From the NCBI GenBank assembly GCA_027924585.1, contig BSBM01000123.1, positions 18,058,001-18,122,000 of the forward strand: a stretch of DNA of 64,000 nt. Direction: 5' to 3'. The notes under the pieces were generated by a model that saw nothing but the letters and a program-made list of their open reading frames with translations, searched no databases and had not been told where the DNA came from. A program made the translations under genes and the position numbers. This DNA is from Larix kaempferi (lineage: Eukaryota; Streptophyta; Pinopsida; Pinales; Pinaceae). Shown here piece by piece: positions 20,879-31,601 of the stretch (the stretch's first letter is position 1; each line of letters opens with the position of its first letter).

Positions 20879-21467
20879 GGCAATCATGTTTGCAAATGCT
20901 CGTTGCTTAGGGGAAAAGAAATTTGGAGATGAAGATTGCTTCATATTAAAGCTTGCTGCTGATCCTGTAACTCTACATGAAAGGAGTGATTGACCTGCAG
21001 AAGTTATCAGACATAGACTTTTTGGATATTTCAGTTCAAAAACTGGCCTCCTAGTATATTTGGAAGATTCCCATCTCACACGAATTCAAGCCACTGGAAT
21101 GGATGTTATTTACTGGGAAACCACCATAGAAACAACTATTAACAATTATAGAGTTGTAGATGGTGTGATGATTGCTCATTCAGGTCAATCAGTTGTCAAT
21201 ATTTTTAAATTTGGAGTGTGTTCAATAAACCATACCAAAACAAGAATGGAAGAAACATGGACAATTGATGATGTGGTTTTCAATGTGCCTGGCCTTTCAA
21301 TGGATTGCTTCACTCCTCCTGCTGACATTATCAAAAGTGGATCAGGGGGTGATGCTTGCAATAATCAATCTGATGGAAAACCAATGTCGAGGAAGCTTGG
21401 AAATGGAATGTTGCAACAAGTGCATGTTGGGAGAGGTCAAAATGTATGGATCAATGTGTGGAGATAA

Positions 21468-22973
21468 GAGTTTGTTAATAAATACTCTTATAGGTTTGGA
21501 TAATTTCTAATTCTGATAAAGCCTCAACCTCTCATCAGGTACTTCTGTGAAAAGTTACAGGATGCTTCCAAGAACCCCTTGTATCATATGGAAACTAACA
21601 ATTCAGAGCATTATAACAAAGTTTTCAGGGAGAGCAGTACTTTCTGACTGTTGTTGAGACTGGAATACCATTTTCCTTTACGATTCCTGAAAAGCATAGG
21701 TTTGTTGTTAGATTTCAGTGAGTTTTGGAATTTTCTAAAAGTATAATTGCAGGAAAGACCCTGGCATCTCCAGTTTGGAAGCGGAATAGCAATAGCAGCT
21801 GACATTTCTACTTCGGATTCACATGCCATTAGAAGTTTCAAGCTGAACTGCATTTTTGGTATTCTGAATACAACATTGAAGTTGATAACATTGCTGCGGA
21901 AATGCAATCATCCTTTGTCTAATGATTGATCAAGTTGCAGGGCCTCCCTTTGTATGTATATTGAGTTTAAACCGTTGTGCAGAACTGTGTAGTTCTGTGT
22001 GAATCTGAAATACCCAGTCTGTCAGTAGTACCATTCTCTGTCCGAGTTTTGGTTAGGATCTCTAGCTTCTAAATCTACATGTATATGTTGAAGATTGCCA
22101 AATATTGTTTTGAATCAATCTAAAAAATATATAATCTAATAAAGGGATTTTGCTTGAAGCTGCTATTGTTCAGTGTTGCTGATTAAATGCACTGCGCTCT
22201 ACTTGCAGCTCCCATTCCCCCCTGGTTAGTGCCATTTCAAGCTAAATAATGTTCATTTCAATTTTATGGAGCGAACTGCCAATGCGTTTTATCAAATGGA
22301 GCACTTAGTTGCCAACACTCAGCTGCTATGTTTTAGACTTAAAGGTTTAGCAGTAATGTTTCCTGCACCAAGCAGGTTATATTTGCAACTAACTGTAAAT
22401 TTAATTACGCTCAAGCTGTACAATACTATTTCTTGAGCAATACACATGTTGAATTGTCTGTTCTGAAGCAAGAATGGGCAGAGTAGAGAAGAAGTGAAGG
22501 ATGCCGGACACACCCGATTCTGGCTGCAACCAACCTGTGTTCGTGTTGACCCTAGACTTAAATGGGGCCAGAATAGGAGCTGGATGTGTGGAGCTGTAAC
22601 AACTTACCATTTTGAATGCATCCCCAAGATGCATTGACATTGATTATGATAATAAACTTCTGTGAGTCCACTACGCTACATGATCATGTGACAAGGGTTC
22701 TTTCCAGCTCATAAGTGCTCCGATTATTTTTAAAATAGTAATCTTTTTCTAATTCCCTTTCAAAAGCAGGTGTAAGCTTGTATAAAAATTCACATCACAC
22801 TCATCATATGGAGAACCCAACAGGCTATTTAAGGACAAAGTGATTTCATGCCTTCCATTCTTGAATTGATTATTTTTTTCAATTATCAAGTGCAAAGGAA
22901 TGTGATAAACATAAAATACAAAAAGTGTGAAGATAGATGGAAAATTTGCATAAAGGGGAAAAGACATGCATAG
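21468..22973. other. non-coding spacer
   Basis: No supported gene. A 60-residue open piece at 21747-21929 has no recognised family and no clear splice context. Confidence 0.4.
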
Positions 22974-23147
22974 GTATTGGACTGAATAATTAAGTTTCCA
23001 AATAGCAAGTTTTATATTATCATTATTATTTGTATTGGACTGAATAATTGAGTTTCCAAATAGCAAGTTTGATATTATCATTATTATTTGTATTGGACTG
23101 AATAATTGAGTTTCCAAATAGCAAGTTTTATAATATCATTATCTTTT
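22974..23147 (+). repeat. three tandem copies of a 58-base unit
   Basis: Units starting 'gtattggactgaataatt' lie at 22974, 23032 and 23090, differing at only a few positions. The exact 58-base spacing implies recent duplication. Confidence 0.92.
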
Positions 23148-23517
23148 TAACATCAATTTATTGTTTAAACAAAATTGGAGAAAATTATTAAAATTATAGT
23201 TTTTTAATGGATTTTTTTATGGAATAAATTATGGGAAATTTTTTGAGTACTTCCCCATGATCTATGGATGGTAAATGAGGTAAACTGTCGGTTCTGATTA
23301 TGGTAAATGAGGTAAACTGTCAGTTCGGTTATGATCATGATCTAGTGGGATCAAGAGAGTTGAATCCTGGACTTCCTCAACTTTGAATCTCGCATTTGGT
23401 TCATAACCACTTAAACTAACCCTTGAACATTTTTTAATTACCTCTCATTTACTTATTAGTCCCTGCCGTAGGCAGAGACTATATGTTCCAGTTTGTCTTA
23501 TTAATTTCCTCCGTACA
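23148..23517. other. AT-rich spacer
   Basis: A short direct duplication ('tggtaaatgaggtaaactgtc(g/a)gttc') lies at about 23269-23325. Nothing else was seen. Confidence 0.4.
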
Positions 23518-23750
23518 AAACGTTTTCTAAAAAGTGACTATACTTTGTCTAATGTTAGATGAATTTACAGTTTATTTATTTGTATTTATTTAATAAAATA
23601 TATTAACAAGTATACAACTCTAATTGGTAAAAAGTGTTTGAAAAGACCATTTTTATCATTGGCACAGATTAAACAAAATAAAAATAGAACCTAACTTTAA
23701 TTTTGCAAATGTAAGATCTAAATATTTGTTTTTAGTGGATTGACAAATGC
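23518..23750 (+). repeat. diverged dispersed repeat, copy 2
   Basis: The counterpart of 18414-18670, with the same landmarks in the same order. It lacks the internal 33-base duplication. Confidence 0.6.
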
Positions 23751-24263
23751 TCTGACAAGGTAAGTTTTGATAGGCATCCATAAAAGACTAAAAACCCGCA
23801 TTTCAAGTTTTAGGGGAATTCAATTTGAATTCATTCATCATAACAGTTGTCGTGCTATGTTTAAGAAGATATGCTACTCAATTGAACTAGGTTCTCCCAA
23901 GCAACTTGCAGGTTGCAGCAACACCTACGCCCCAAAATGCTTGTAGTGTTGCATTATGTTGATTTTGTTTCAAGGGATACCTACCAACCCAAGCCACGGT
24001 GAGAAAGTAGGTACCTAATGTGCATGGAGTTGGGTTTAAGCCCTGAGCACCACCACCTCAAGATCAAAATGACATGTGAAATATTTTGCATTTAAGTGGA
24101 GGGTAGATCATCTCGGCTGAGATTGAAATACATTTTTGCTAATTGCATTTTAACCAGGGGAAGTTAATCTTGCTTGAGATTGAAATGAAAAAGATGAACT
24201 TGTTGTCACTTGTTGAAATAGTTCACAATCTTTAATTCACGGGGCTGAGGTACAATGCTATAG
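23751..24263. other. spacer or intron upstream of the transporter exon
   Basis: No coding match. It ends in AG at 24262-24263, directly before the first transporter exon, so the right part is probably intron of the ABCG gene. Confidence 0.4.
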
Positions 24264-25279
24264 GTGACATCTAGAAAGGACCAGGAAAAATATTGTACCA
24301 ATAAAAGTCTGCCATATCGCTATGTTCTAGTCAAAGAATTTGCAAAATCTTTCAGTTCATTTCATGTAGGTCGGCAACTTGTTGACGATTTAGCAGTTCC
24401 ATTTGGTAAAATGAGATGTCATCCTGTCGCTTTGGCCACTGAAAAGTATGGTACCAACCAGAGGGAACTATTCAAAGCTTGCTTTTCTAGAGAATGGTTT
24501 CTCTTGAAACGAAATTCGTTTGTATTTTTATTCAAGACTACCCAGATATCAATCATGGCAACTATCATCATGACAGTATTCTTACGGACAGAGATGAAAC
24601 ACAAAACACTTGCAGATGAAAACAAGTAATTTGGTATCCTTTTTCCAGTCTTGTTAATGTGATGTTCAATGGAATGGCAGGGTTGGCTATGACGGTTTCC
24701 AGGCTACCAGTATACTACAAGCAAAGAGACTTTCTATTCTACCCTACCTGGGCATTTTCCTTGCCCATTTGGGTGTTGACAATCGCTTTATCTTTCCTTG
24801 AATCGGGAAGATGGATCATCTTAACTTACTATGTGGTATATTTTTCACCATCAGCAAGCAGGTTAGTGACACACTCTTCTTGTTTCAGAATGCAGGTTAT
24901 TTATCTTATGTACAGGATGCTGAACTCTAATAATCACCTTTATGATCTTTTGTCAGGTTTTTCCGGCAGTTCCTGCTACTTTTCTGGGCACACCAGATGT
25001 CCTCGTCACTTTTTCGTTTCATTGCATCAGTGGGCCGAATGTTGGTCATTGCAGGCACATTTGGAAACTTAGTACTGCTACTAGTTTTTGTCTTAGGGAG
25101 GATTTGTCATTTCTAAAGGTTTGTTTTCCATATCCCTTCAAATTTGCATTTTTCAGCATAGAGTCTCAGTGAATAACATCAATATTGGCGTGGTTTGGGT
25201 ATTGCAGATGCTCTTCGTTCATGGTGGATTTGGGGATACAATATCCATCAATGAATATCTAGGCAAGCGTTTAAGCATG
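24264..25279 (+). pseudogene. ABCG/PDR-type transporter gene fragment, exons before the Copia insertion
   Basis: PDR transporters are full-size plasma-membrane ABC pumps for hormones and secondary products. The exon at 24264-24861 carries VTSRKDQEKYC, the linker (LAVPFGKMRCHPVALATEKYG) and the start of the first membrane domain (LFKACFSREWFLLKRNSF, then VMFNGMAGLAMTVSRLPVYY and LPIWVLTIALSFLESG). It has a Tyr-to-stop change at 24627 and a one-base loss near 24640. The exon at 24957-25118 (FFRQFLLLFWAHQMSSSLF) has a one-base gain in GGGAGGA near 25095. A short exon at 25208-25279 (DALRSWWIWGY) lacks the usual SPMMYAQN segment. GT and AG borders are mostly kept. The 5' exons with the first ATPase are not in the window. 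Confidence 0.9.
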
Positions 25280-25305
25280 GTAAACTAAAACATGAACTAA
25301 ACGAG

Positions 25306-25310
25306 CTAAC
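25306..25310 (+). repeat. target-site duplication CTAAC, left
   Basis: Matches 30505-30509 exactly and directly abuts the left LTR. Confidence 0.95.
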
Positions 25311-25624
25311 TGTTGGATCTAACAGCCACAGAACACGATATGCAGCGGAAGTAAATAAAACAAGAAAGCAAATAAATACACACATAAGATGTACACAAAG
25401 ATTTACGTGGTAAAACCCTCTCTTAGGGAAACATCCACGGAGCAATGGTATCGGTCTTCTTATTATTCAAAAACTGAAGAATACAACAACTCTCAACTCT
25501 CTAATATATTCTCTTACGAGAATACAAGAAACATATACATTTCTTACACGGTTACTAATAACTGCATATTTGGTTAGTCAGTTACATAGTTACCGTCATA
25601 GTCGGTTGTCACCCATTTCTAACA
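25311..25624 (-). repeat. 3' LTR of the Copia element
   Basis: 314 bases, TG...CA ends. The paired LTR is at 30191-30504. Confidence 0.96.
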
Positions 25625-25637
25625 ATCTCCACCTTGA
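25625..25637 (-). promoter_or_regulatory. polypurine tract of the Copia element
   Basis: On the minus strand this reads CAAGGTGGAGATT and directly abuts the 3' LTR. It is the usual primer for plus-strand cDNA synthesis in Copia elements. Confidence 0.9.
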
Positions 25638-25676
25638 CAACAATTTACCTGATACCATTGCTCATTGCTCTATTCA

Positions 25677-28091
25677 TCACCTTTCCTGCAAGCCTAGAGA
25701 AGCTAAGCACCACCATAGCTTCTCTGAAGTAACTGGCTTCGTGAACATGTCTGCACTATTCTTTTGAGTGTGGACCTTTTCAAGAACCACTCCACCTTCA
25801 TCAATAACATGTCTTACAAAATGATATTTTACAGGAATATGTTTTGTGTTACTGTAATAAGCTGGATTTTTAGCCAAATGAATAGCACTTTGACTATCAC
25901 AAAAAATCTTTATAGAGTTCTAAACCTTTCCTAACTCACCCAGCAAACCTTTTAACCAGACTACCTCTTTGCAAGCATGTGAAGCAGCTATATATTCTTC
26001 CTCTGTAGTGGACAAAGCAACAATATTCTGAATCTTTGACATCCAACTAATAGCTCCACCTGCAAGAGTAAAAACATAACCTGAAGTGGACCTCCTCTTG
26101 TCCAAATCACCTACAAAATCAGAATCAACACAACCACAGACTTTATCACTGCAACCATCAAAAGTGATACAATAGTCACTTGTGCCTCTAAGATACCGAA
26201 GCACCCATTTCACTGCTGCCCAATGCTCTTTTCCTGGATTTTCCATGTATCTACTGACAACACCAATTGCATGTGAAATATCCGGTCTTGTACTTATCAT
26301 CGCATACATCAAACTTCCTACTGCATTAGCATATGCTACACGAGACATATACTGCTTTTCTTCATCATTTTTAGGACTTAAACCTAAAGAAAGCTTGAAA
26401 TGAGAAGCTAAAGGGATACTAGAAGGTTTCACCTTATCCATACTGAATTTCTGAAGTATTTTCTCCACATACTTCTTTTGTGATAACCACAACTTGTCAT
26501 TTTTCCTGTCTATGTGTATCTGCATGCCCAAGATCTGATTTGCTGCTCCTAGATCCTTCATATCAAACGTCTTAGCCAACTGAGCCTTAAACCTGCTAAT
26601 TTCAAACATGCTCTTGCTTGCAACAAGCATATCATCAACATACAATACCAAAATAATGAACATGTCATTTTCCAACTTTCTAAAGTACACACAATGATCA
26701 TATTCACTCCTAGGAAAATTCTGACCCACCATGAAAGAATCAAACTTCTTGTACCATTGCCTGGGAGACTGCCTTAGGCCATACAATGATTTTTTGAGCT
26801 TACAAACAAACCTCTTGTTGCGATTCTGAACGAACCTTTCTGGTTGTTCCATGAAAATTTCCTCATCTAAATCTCCATGTAAGAAAGCTATTTTGACATC
26901 TAGCTGCTCTAACTCCAAATCATATAAAGCAACTAGTGCTAACAAAATTCTGATAGAAACAAGTTTCACAACTGGTGAAAAAATCTCATGAAATTCAATA
27001 CCTGCTTTCTGAGAAAATCCTTTTGCAACCAGTCTCTCTTTGTACTTCGGAACAGTTTCATCAGCTCCTTTCTTCAGTTTGTACACCCATTTGCAACCAA
27101 CCACTTTCCTACTCTCTGGAAGTTCCACAAGATCCCAAGTTTTGTTCTTTGCCAAAGAATCCATTTCTTCTTTCATTGCATGTTTCCATTTGTCACTGTC
27201 AGACACTTCTAATGCTTCCTTATAACTGTCAGGTTCTCCTTCATTAGAAATGAAAACAACAGATGTTTCGAAATCATCATACCTCTTTGGAAAAGTTCTG
27301 TTCCGTGTAGATCTTCGTAGAATTTGCTGTGGTATTTCTTCTATTTCTGTCTGCTCATCCTCTTCCTGAGGAGTGTCCTCATGAATATCCTCTTCCTGGA
27401 CATCCTCATGATTCCGCCTCGCAGATGACTGAGTATCAAACTGAATTTGCTGAAAATGTGGTACATTAGCCTGTTTCAAATCATTACTTACATCTACATT
27501 TGTTAGAGAAAGTTCATCAAATTTTACATCTCTTTTTATGATGATTTTGTGGACAGTAGGATTCCACAACCTATATCCCTTAACACCATCACCATATCCA
27601 ACAAAGATCAATTTTCTTGACTTAGGATCTAGTTTGGAACACTGATTTTTCGGAATAAGTGCATAGGCTTCACAACCAAATACTCTAAGATTAGAATAAT
27701 CACATGATTGACCTGTCCATACCTCTTCTGGAATTTTGCAGTCAATTGTTGTTGATGGTGATCGATTGATCAGGTAACATGCTGTAAGCAATGCCTCTCC
27801 CCACAATTCCTGCTGCAACTTCGCATTACTAAGCATACTCCTTGCTCTTTCAAGAAGAGTCATGTTCATGCGTTCAGCAATGCCATTCTGCTGCGGAGTG
27901 TAAACAGTGGTCTTATGCCTCTCGATCCCATCTTTCTTACAATAATTATCAAACTCCTTCGAAGTAAATTCGGTTCCATTATATGTTCGAAGACATTTAA
28001 TGAACCTGCCAGTTCTCTTTTCAACCAAAGCTCTAAACTGCTTAAATATATCAAAAACATCAGCTTTTCTCTTTAATTTTATGGACCCCAA
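25677..28091 (-). pseudogene. Copia integrase C-part, reverse transcriptase and RNase H
   Basis: The minus-strand frame from 28091 is open for 723 codons to a TAG at 25920, then stays in frame to 25677. It begins inside the integrase core: the second catalytic Asp, normally LRTDNG, is LRTYNG, and the Glu in QNGIAERMN is kept. Next comes the RT (EVWTGQ... to KSLYGLRQSPRQWYKKF) with an intact LYVDDMLVAS. RNase H follows (DSDFVGDLDKRRSTSGY, STTEEEYIAAS). After the TAG, IFCDSQSAIHLAKNPAYY and ADMFTKP complete the product. A segment of about 30 residues between IHSDLWGP and KRKADVFD is missing. Confidence 0.95.
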
Positions 28092-29563
28092 AGATCAGAA
28101 TGTATGTAGTCTAGGATACCTTTACTAGTGTGTTTTCCAGATTTAAATTTTTGTCTAGCCTGTTTACCATAAATACAGTGCTCACAAAACTTCAAATCTA
28201 CAGATTTTAAACTAGGAAGCAACTTTCGATCAGCAAGTACCTTCATACCTCTTTCGCTGATATGACCTAACCGTTGATGCCATAGACGAGTGATTTCTGC
28301 TGCTGCACCAACTGATGCTACTATTGAGTGATCAACTTTCGTCCTCCCTTCAAGTCTATACAGGTTCCCAACTCTGTTTGCCTTCATAACAACCAAGATA
28401 CCTTTCGATACCTTCATAACTCCACCTTGAACTGTAAACTTGTAACCAGCATCATCAAGAACTCCCATTGATATCAAGTTCTTCCTTAGTTCAGGTACAT
28501 GTCTCACACCTGTTAGAGTCCTAACAATCCCATCATACATTTTAATTCTAATACTCCCTACCCCAACAGTTTTACATGTAACATTATTTCCCATATAAAC
28601 TACCCCGTCATCTATAGATTGGTATGAGGAATACCAATTTATATGAAGACACATGTGGTGAGATGCTCCAGAATCAATTAACCCGTCAGAATGGTATTGT
28701 GAGACAGTAGATGTAGATAATACCTCATCGATCATACCTGAATCATTGTCGGCTATGTTCGCCTCCTTTGTAGAGTCCTCCTCCTCAGAAGCTCGCTTGT
28801 GTTTCCAACAATCTTTCTTAAGATGTCCTACTTTATTGCAGTACCAGCACTTCAATTTACTCTTTTTGCCCTTCGACTTTGACCTTGATGTACCCTTTGA
28901 ATGTTGTCCTCTTTCACTGGTTCTTCCTCTGGCCACCATTACTTCTGATGTCGAGGTTTCAAGACTAGATTTCTTTCGAGTTTCCTCAGAAAGTAAGGCT
29001 CCCACAACTTCATCGAAGGTAATAGACTTAGTAGAACTAAAACTGATAGAGGTTACAAAATGTGCCCACGAATCAGACAGAGAGAACAACAGTAAAATCG
29101 CCTTGTCTTCAAATTTAATAATATCTTCCATACTAGCCAACTGACAAATAATAGTATTGAATGCATTCAAGTGATCATAAATTTTTGTACCTTCTTTCAG
29201 ACGCACGGTAAACAATTGCCGCTTCAGGAGGATTTTATTCGTCAAGGATTTAGTCATGTACAAACTTTCCAACTTTGTTTAGAGACCTACTGCTGTAGTT
29301 TCAGACACGATGTTAAATAAAACATCGTCGGCCAAGCACAGACGAATAGCACTGAGAGCTCTTTCATCCATCTCGCTCCAGTCTTCATCTGAAATATCCA
29401 CGGGTTTCTTTGTCTTCCCTGCCAGTGCCTTCGCCACTCCTTGCTGCACGAGCATATCCCGCATCTTGACCTTCCACAACTCGAAATTATTGCTCCCATT
29501 GAACTTCTCAATTTCAAATTTAACACTCTCCGTTTTTGTCATTTTCTCAAGAAACCAGGTCAA
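28079..29563 (-). pseudogene. Copia gag, protease and integrase N-part
   Basis: A frame from 29563 (gag N-terminus, FEIEKFNGSNNFELWKVKMR) runs to a TAA at 29279, where relatives have Trp (VGL*TKLESLYM). It continues in the same frame from 29272 to 28079. It contains the gag body (LTNKILLKRQLFTVRLKEG), a perfect CCHC knuckle (CWYCNKVGHLKKDC) and the protease active site (GLIDSGASHHMC). The integrase zinc-binding domain follows (LWHQRLGHISERGMK, then FCEHCIYGK), and the frame ends just after the first integrase Asp (YIHSDLWGP). One nonsense codon and the downstream deletion are the main lesions. Confidence 0.95.
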
Positions 29564-30172
29564 AAAACTTTATAAGGGAATCCCTTTTCGAAATAATGGA
29601 ATAAAGGTTTTCAAATACTCAAAATAATATATAAGGTTTTCAAATACTCAAAAAATATTAAACCTTATAACTCCCACCTCAAGTCTTTATTAAAACAAAC
29701 CTTTATAAAACATCCCTTATAACTCCCACCTTTTAAAAACATACATCCACTTTTAAATATATATTTTAATAAGCTTTTAAATAAGCCTCCCTATATCCAT
29801 GTGAAAAAGGATTCACTTCTTTTAACATAAACCTCCCTATATCCACGTGAAAAAGAATCACTTAAGCTCATTAAACTTTTCACGCTTTACCTCATTTAAC
29901 TTTCACGCTTAAACTTCAAATGAAAAGACAGGCTTTAATTTCAAATGAAAAACAATACCACGCTCCTCGATGAAGGAAGGTCGCGGTAGCTCTAAATTTT
30001 TGCATTTTGGAAGTGTGGCATAACACTGTCGTGCCCCCACCAAGCTTAGGACCCGCGGTAGTTTAATATTACCGCTCCTATTTATCTCAGGCTTCAAACT
30101 TCAGGCTTCACGCTTCAGGCTTCACTTCTCCTCAGACCCGGGCTCAACTTTCTCATTCACTGCAGCCTCCTA
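29564..30172 (-). other. untranslated leader of the Copia element
   Basis: About 600 bases between the primer-binding site and gag. It holds AT-rich text with short local duplications ('tataaggttttcaaatactcaaaa' near 29622 and 29633; 'cctccctatatccatgtgaaaaag' near 29786 and 29831) and no gene. Confidence 0.6.
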
Positions 30173-30188
30173 CCAAGCTCTGATACCA
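30173..30188 (-). promoter_or_regulatory. primer-binding site, initiator Met tRNA
   Basis: The minus strand reads TGGTATCAGAGCTTGG two bases inside the 5' LTR. The first 12 bases are complementary to the 3' end of plant initiator Met tRNA. Confidence 0.93.
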
Positions 30189-30190
30189 CT

Positions 30191-30504
30191 TGTTGGATCT
30201 AACAGCCACGGAACACGATATGCAGCGGAAGTAAATAAAACAAGGAAGCAAATAAATACACACATAAGATGTACGCAGAGATTTACGTGGTAAAACCCTC
30301 TCTTAGGGAAACATCCACGGAGCAATGGTATCGGTCTTCTTATTATTCAACAACTGAAGAATACAACAACTCTCAACTCTCCAATATCTTCTCTTACGAG
30401 AATACAAGAAACATATACATTTCTTACACGGTTACTAATAACTACATATTTGGTTAGTCAGTTACATAGTTACCGTTATAGTCGGTTGTCACCCGTTTCT
30501 AACA
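30191..30504 (-). repeat. 5' LTR of the Copia element
   Basis: 314 bases, aligned over its whole length with 25311-25624 with 10 substitutions and no gap by my count. Confidence 0.96.
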
Positions 30505-30509
30505 CTAAC
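30505..30509 (+). repeat. target-site duplication CTAAC, right
   Basis: An exact copy of 25306-25310. Confidence 0.95.
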
Positions 30510-30584
30510 ATCCTCAATAACTCCTCGTCAGTTTCTAGGTTTCAACTTTTCCATGTTATTGCACGACTGATGTCTTTTGTGCAG

Positions 30585-31250
30585 TTCAACGATGATCCTA
30601 ACATAGATGAACCGACCATTGGGAAAGCAATTTTGAAAAGCAGAGGCATGTTCACTTGTGGGTATTGGTACTGGATCAGTATTGGAGTTTTGGTTGTTTT
30701 TTCGATGCTTTTCAACATTCTATTCACACTGGATCTGAAATATCTAAATCGTAGGTCGCTTCTCTCACTGCGGCTTAACTACACTTGAAGGATATTTATT
30801 TAGGAGAAACTGAAAACTCTCTCTTTAGAGATCTGATATGTAATCTGAAGCTTATCCCATGAATTTGCAGCTCTTGGGAAACCTCAGGCTATCATTTCTG
30901 AAGAGGTTCTTGAAGAAAAAGATGTTCATCATGTTAATCGCACAAGAGACGAGTTATCTTCCAAGGGAAAGAAGAAAACCAAAACTCCAAGATTCTCTTC
31001 ATCTCATCCCATGGAGGCCTCAATTGACGGTATATATCTCAAAACATGCTCATTACGCTGCCCTCATTAGTTAGTTCTTTTTGATTGACTTACCAAGTTA
31101 CCACACTTTATTTCAGTCAACGACTTGGCAATGAGGCAATCCAATATCTCCTCAATTGGACACTTTGAACGAATGGAGGCTAACATTGCTGCTAGTGTTA
31201 TGGCTGCAAGAGAGGGATGGTATTTCCATTCCAGCCCCTATCCCTTGTAT
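30585..31250 (+). pseudogene. ABCG/PDR-type transporter gene fragment, exons after the Copia insertion
   Basis: The exon at 30585-30750 reads PNIDEPTIGKAILKSRGMF, then GYWYWISIG and a hydrophobic segment ending LKYLN, as in the region before the second ATPase of PDR transporters. The acceptor AG at 30583-30584 and donor GT at 30751 are intact. The exon at 30871-31029 (PLGKPQAIISEEVLEEKDV then a basic stretch) is fully open, with good borders. A third exon after the AG near 31117 starts VNDLAMRQSN. After a frame change near 31210 it reads RGMVFPFQPLSL, the conserved lead-in to the second ATPase. Similarity stops at about 31250, before the Walker A motif, so the gene is truncated. Confidence 0.9.
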
Positions 31251-31601
31251 TATTTATATTTGAAAATAAACATTAAATTGAGGTTAAAGAAAACAAACAT
31301 AAATTAATTATAACTTTATAAATTTTGCAAAAATATTTAAAAGAACTTTTAATTAAATTAAACATATGTTCCACATTCATATACTTTATACTTTGAAGAT
31401 GTTGAAGAAATTCTTTAGGGAGTTCTAAATTCACAGAGTAAAATTCTATAAATATAGGTATAACGAATTGAAAAATTTAAAAATGAACTCATCACAATCC
31501 CATTGCTGATAAACTTTTATCTTCACAGGAAGTTTGTAGTATACATACTAAAGGGAATTGTTCATAAGAATAATTTATGTTTTATGTTTTCTGTCTATTA
31601 G
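31251..31601. other. AT-rich junction between two gene fragments
   Basis: About 350 bases joining the truncated transporter to the truncated G3BP gene. The right end is probably G3BP intron, because it ends in AG at 31600-31601. No repeat boundary was identified. Confidence 0.45.

Larger units (their letters stand above)
19200..21467 (+). pseudogene. DUF620-family gene remnant (two exons)
   Basis: DUF620 proteins are plant proteins of poorly known function. The first exon remnant ends at 19522 before a GT: it reads ...SAQYIVQQYMAG, then after a frame change MVGRVKMISTDSD, then ASETGYFVLW joined directly to HTPWLGSHAAKGPPRPLR, so the usual stretch between is deleted. The second exon reads GLDPRTTAIMFANARCLGEK from about 20859. 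It has an in-frame TGA at 20991, then continues openly from PAEVIRHRLFGYF to the stop at 21465. At the expected acceptor the bases are GG (20857-20858) where AG is needed. Tandem repeats fill the intron. Premature stop, deletion, frame change and lost splice site make this a pseudogene. Confidence 0.85.
25311..30504 (-). mobile_element. complete Ty1/Copia retrotransposon inserted in an ABCG gene intron
   Basis: This 5.2-kb element on the minus strand has two 314-base LTRs (TGTTGG...TAACA), a CTAAC target-site duplication, a primer-binding site for initiator Met tRNA and a polypurine tract. The LTRs differ at 10 of 314 positions by my count (about 3.2%), indicating middle age. It lies between the donor at 25280 and the acceptor at 30583-30584 of the transporter gene, so it sits in an intron. 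Coding parts are gag, protease, integrase, reverse transcriptase and RNase H in Copia order, disrupted by two in-frame stops and one deletion with a frame change. Confidence 0.96.

Noticed and set aside
21747-21929. 60-codon frame after the DUF620 remnant
   Set aside because: Does not match the DUF620 C-terminus and has no other support.
24861-24957. exon skipping or retained intron as a functional transporter form
   Set aside because: Stops and frame changes in both neighbouring exons make any product non-functional.
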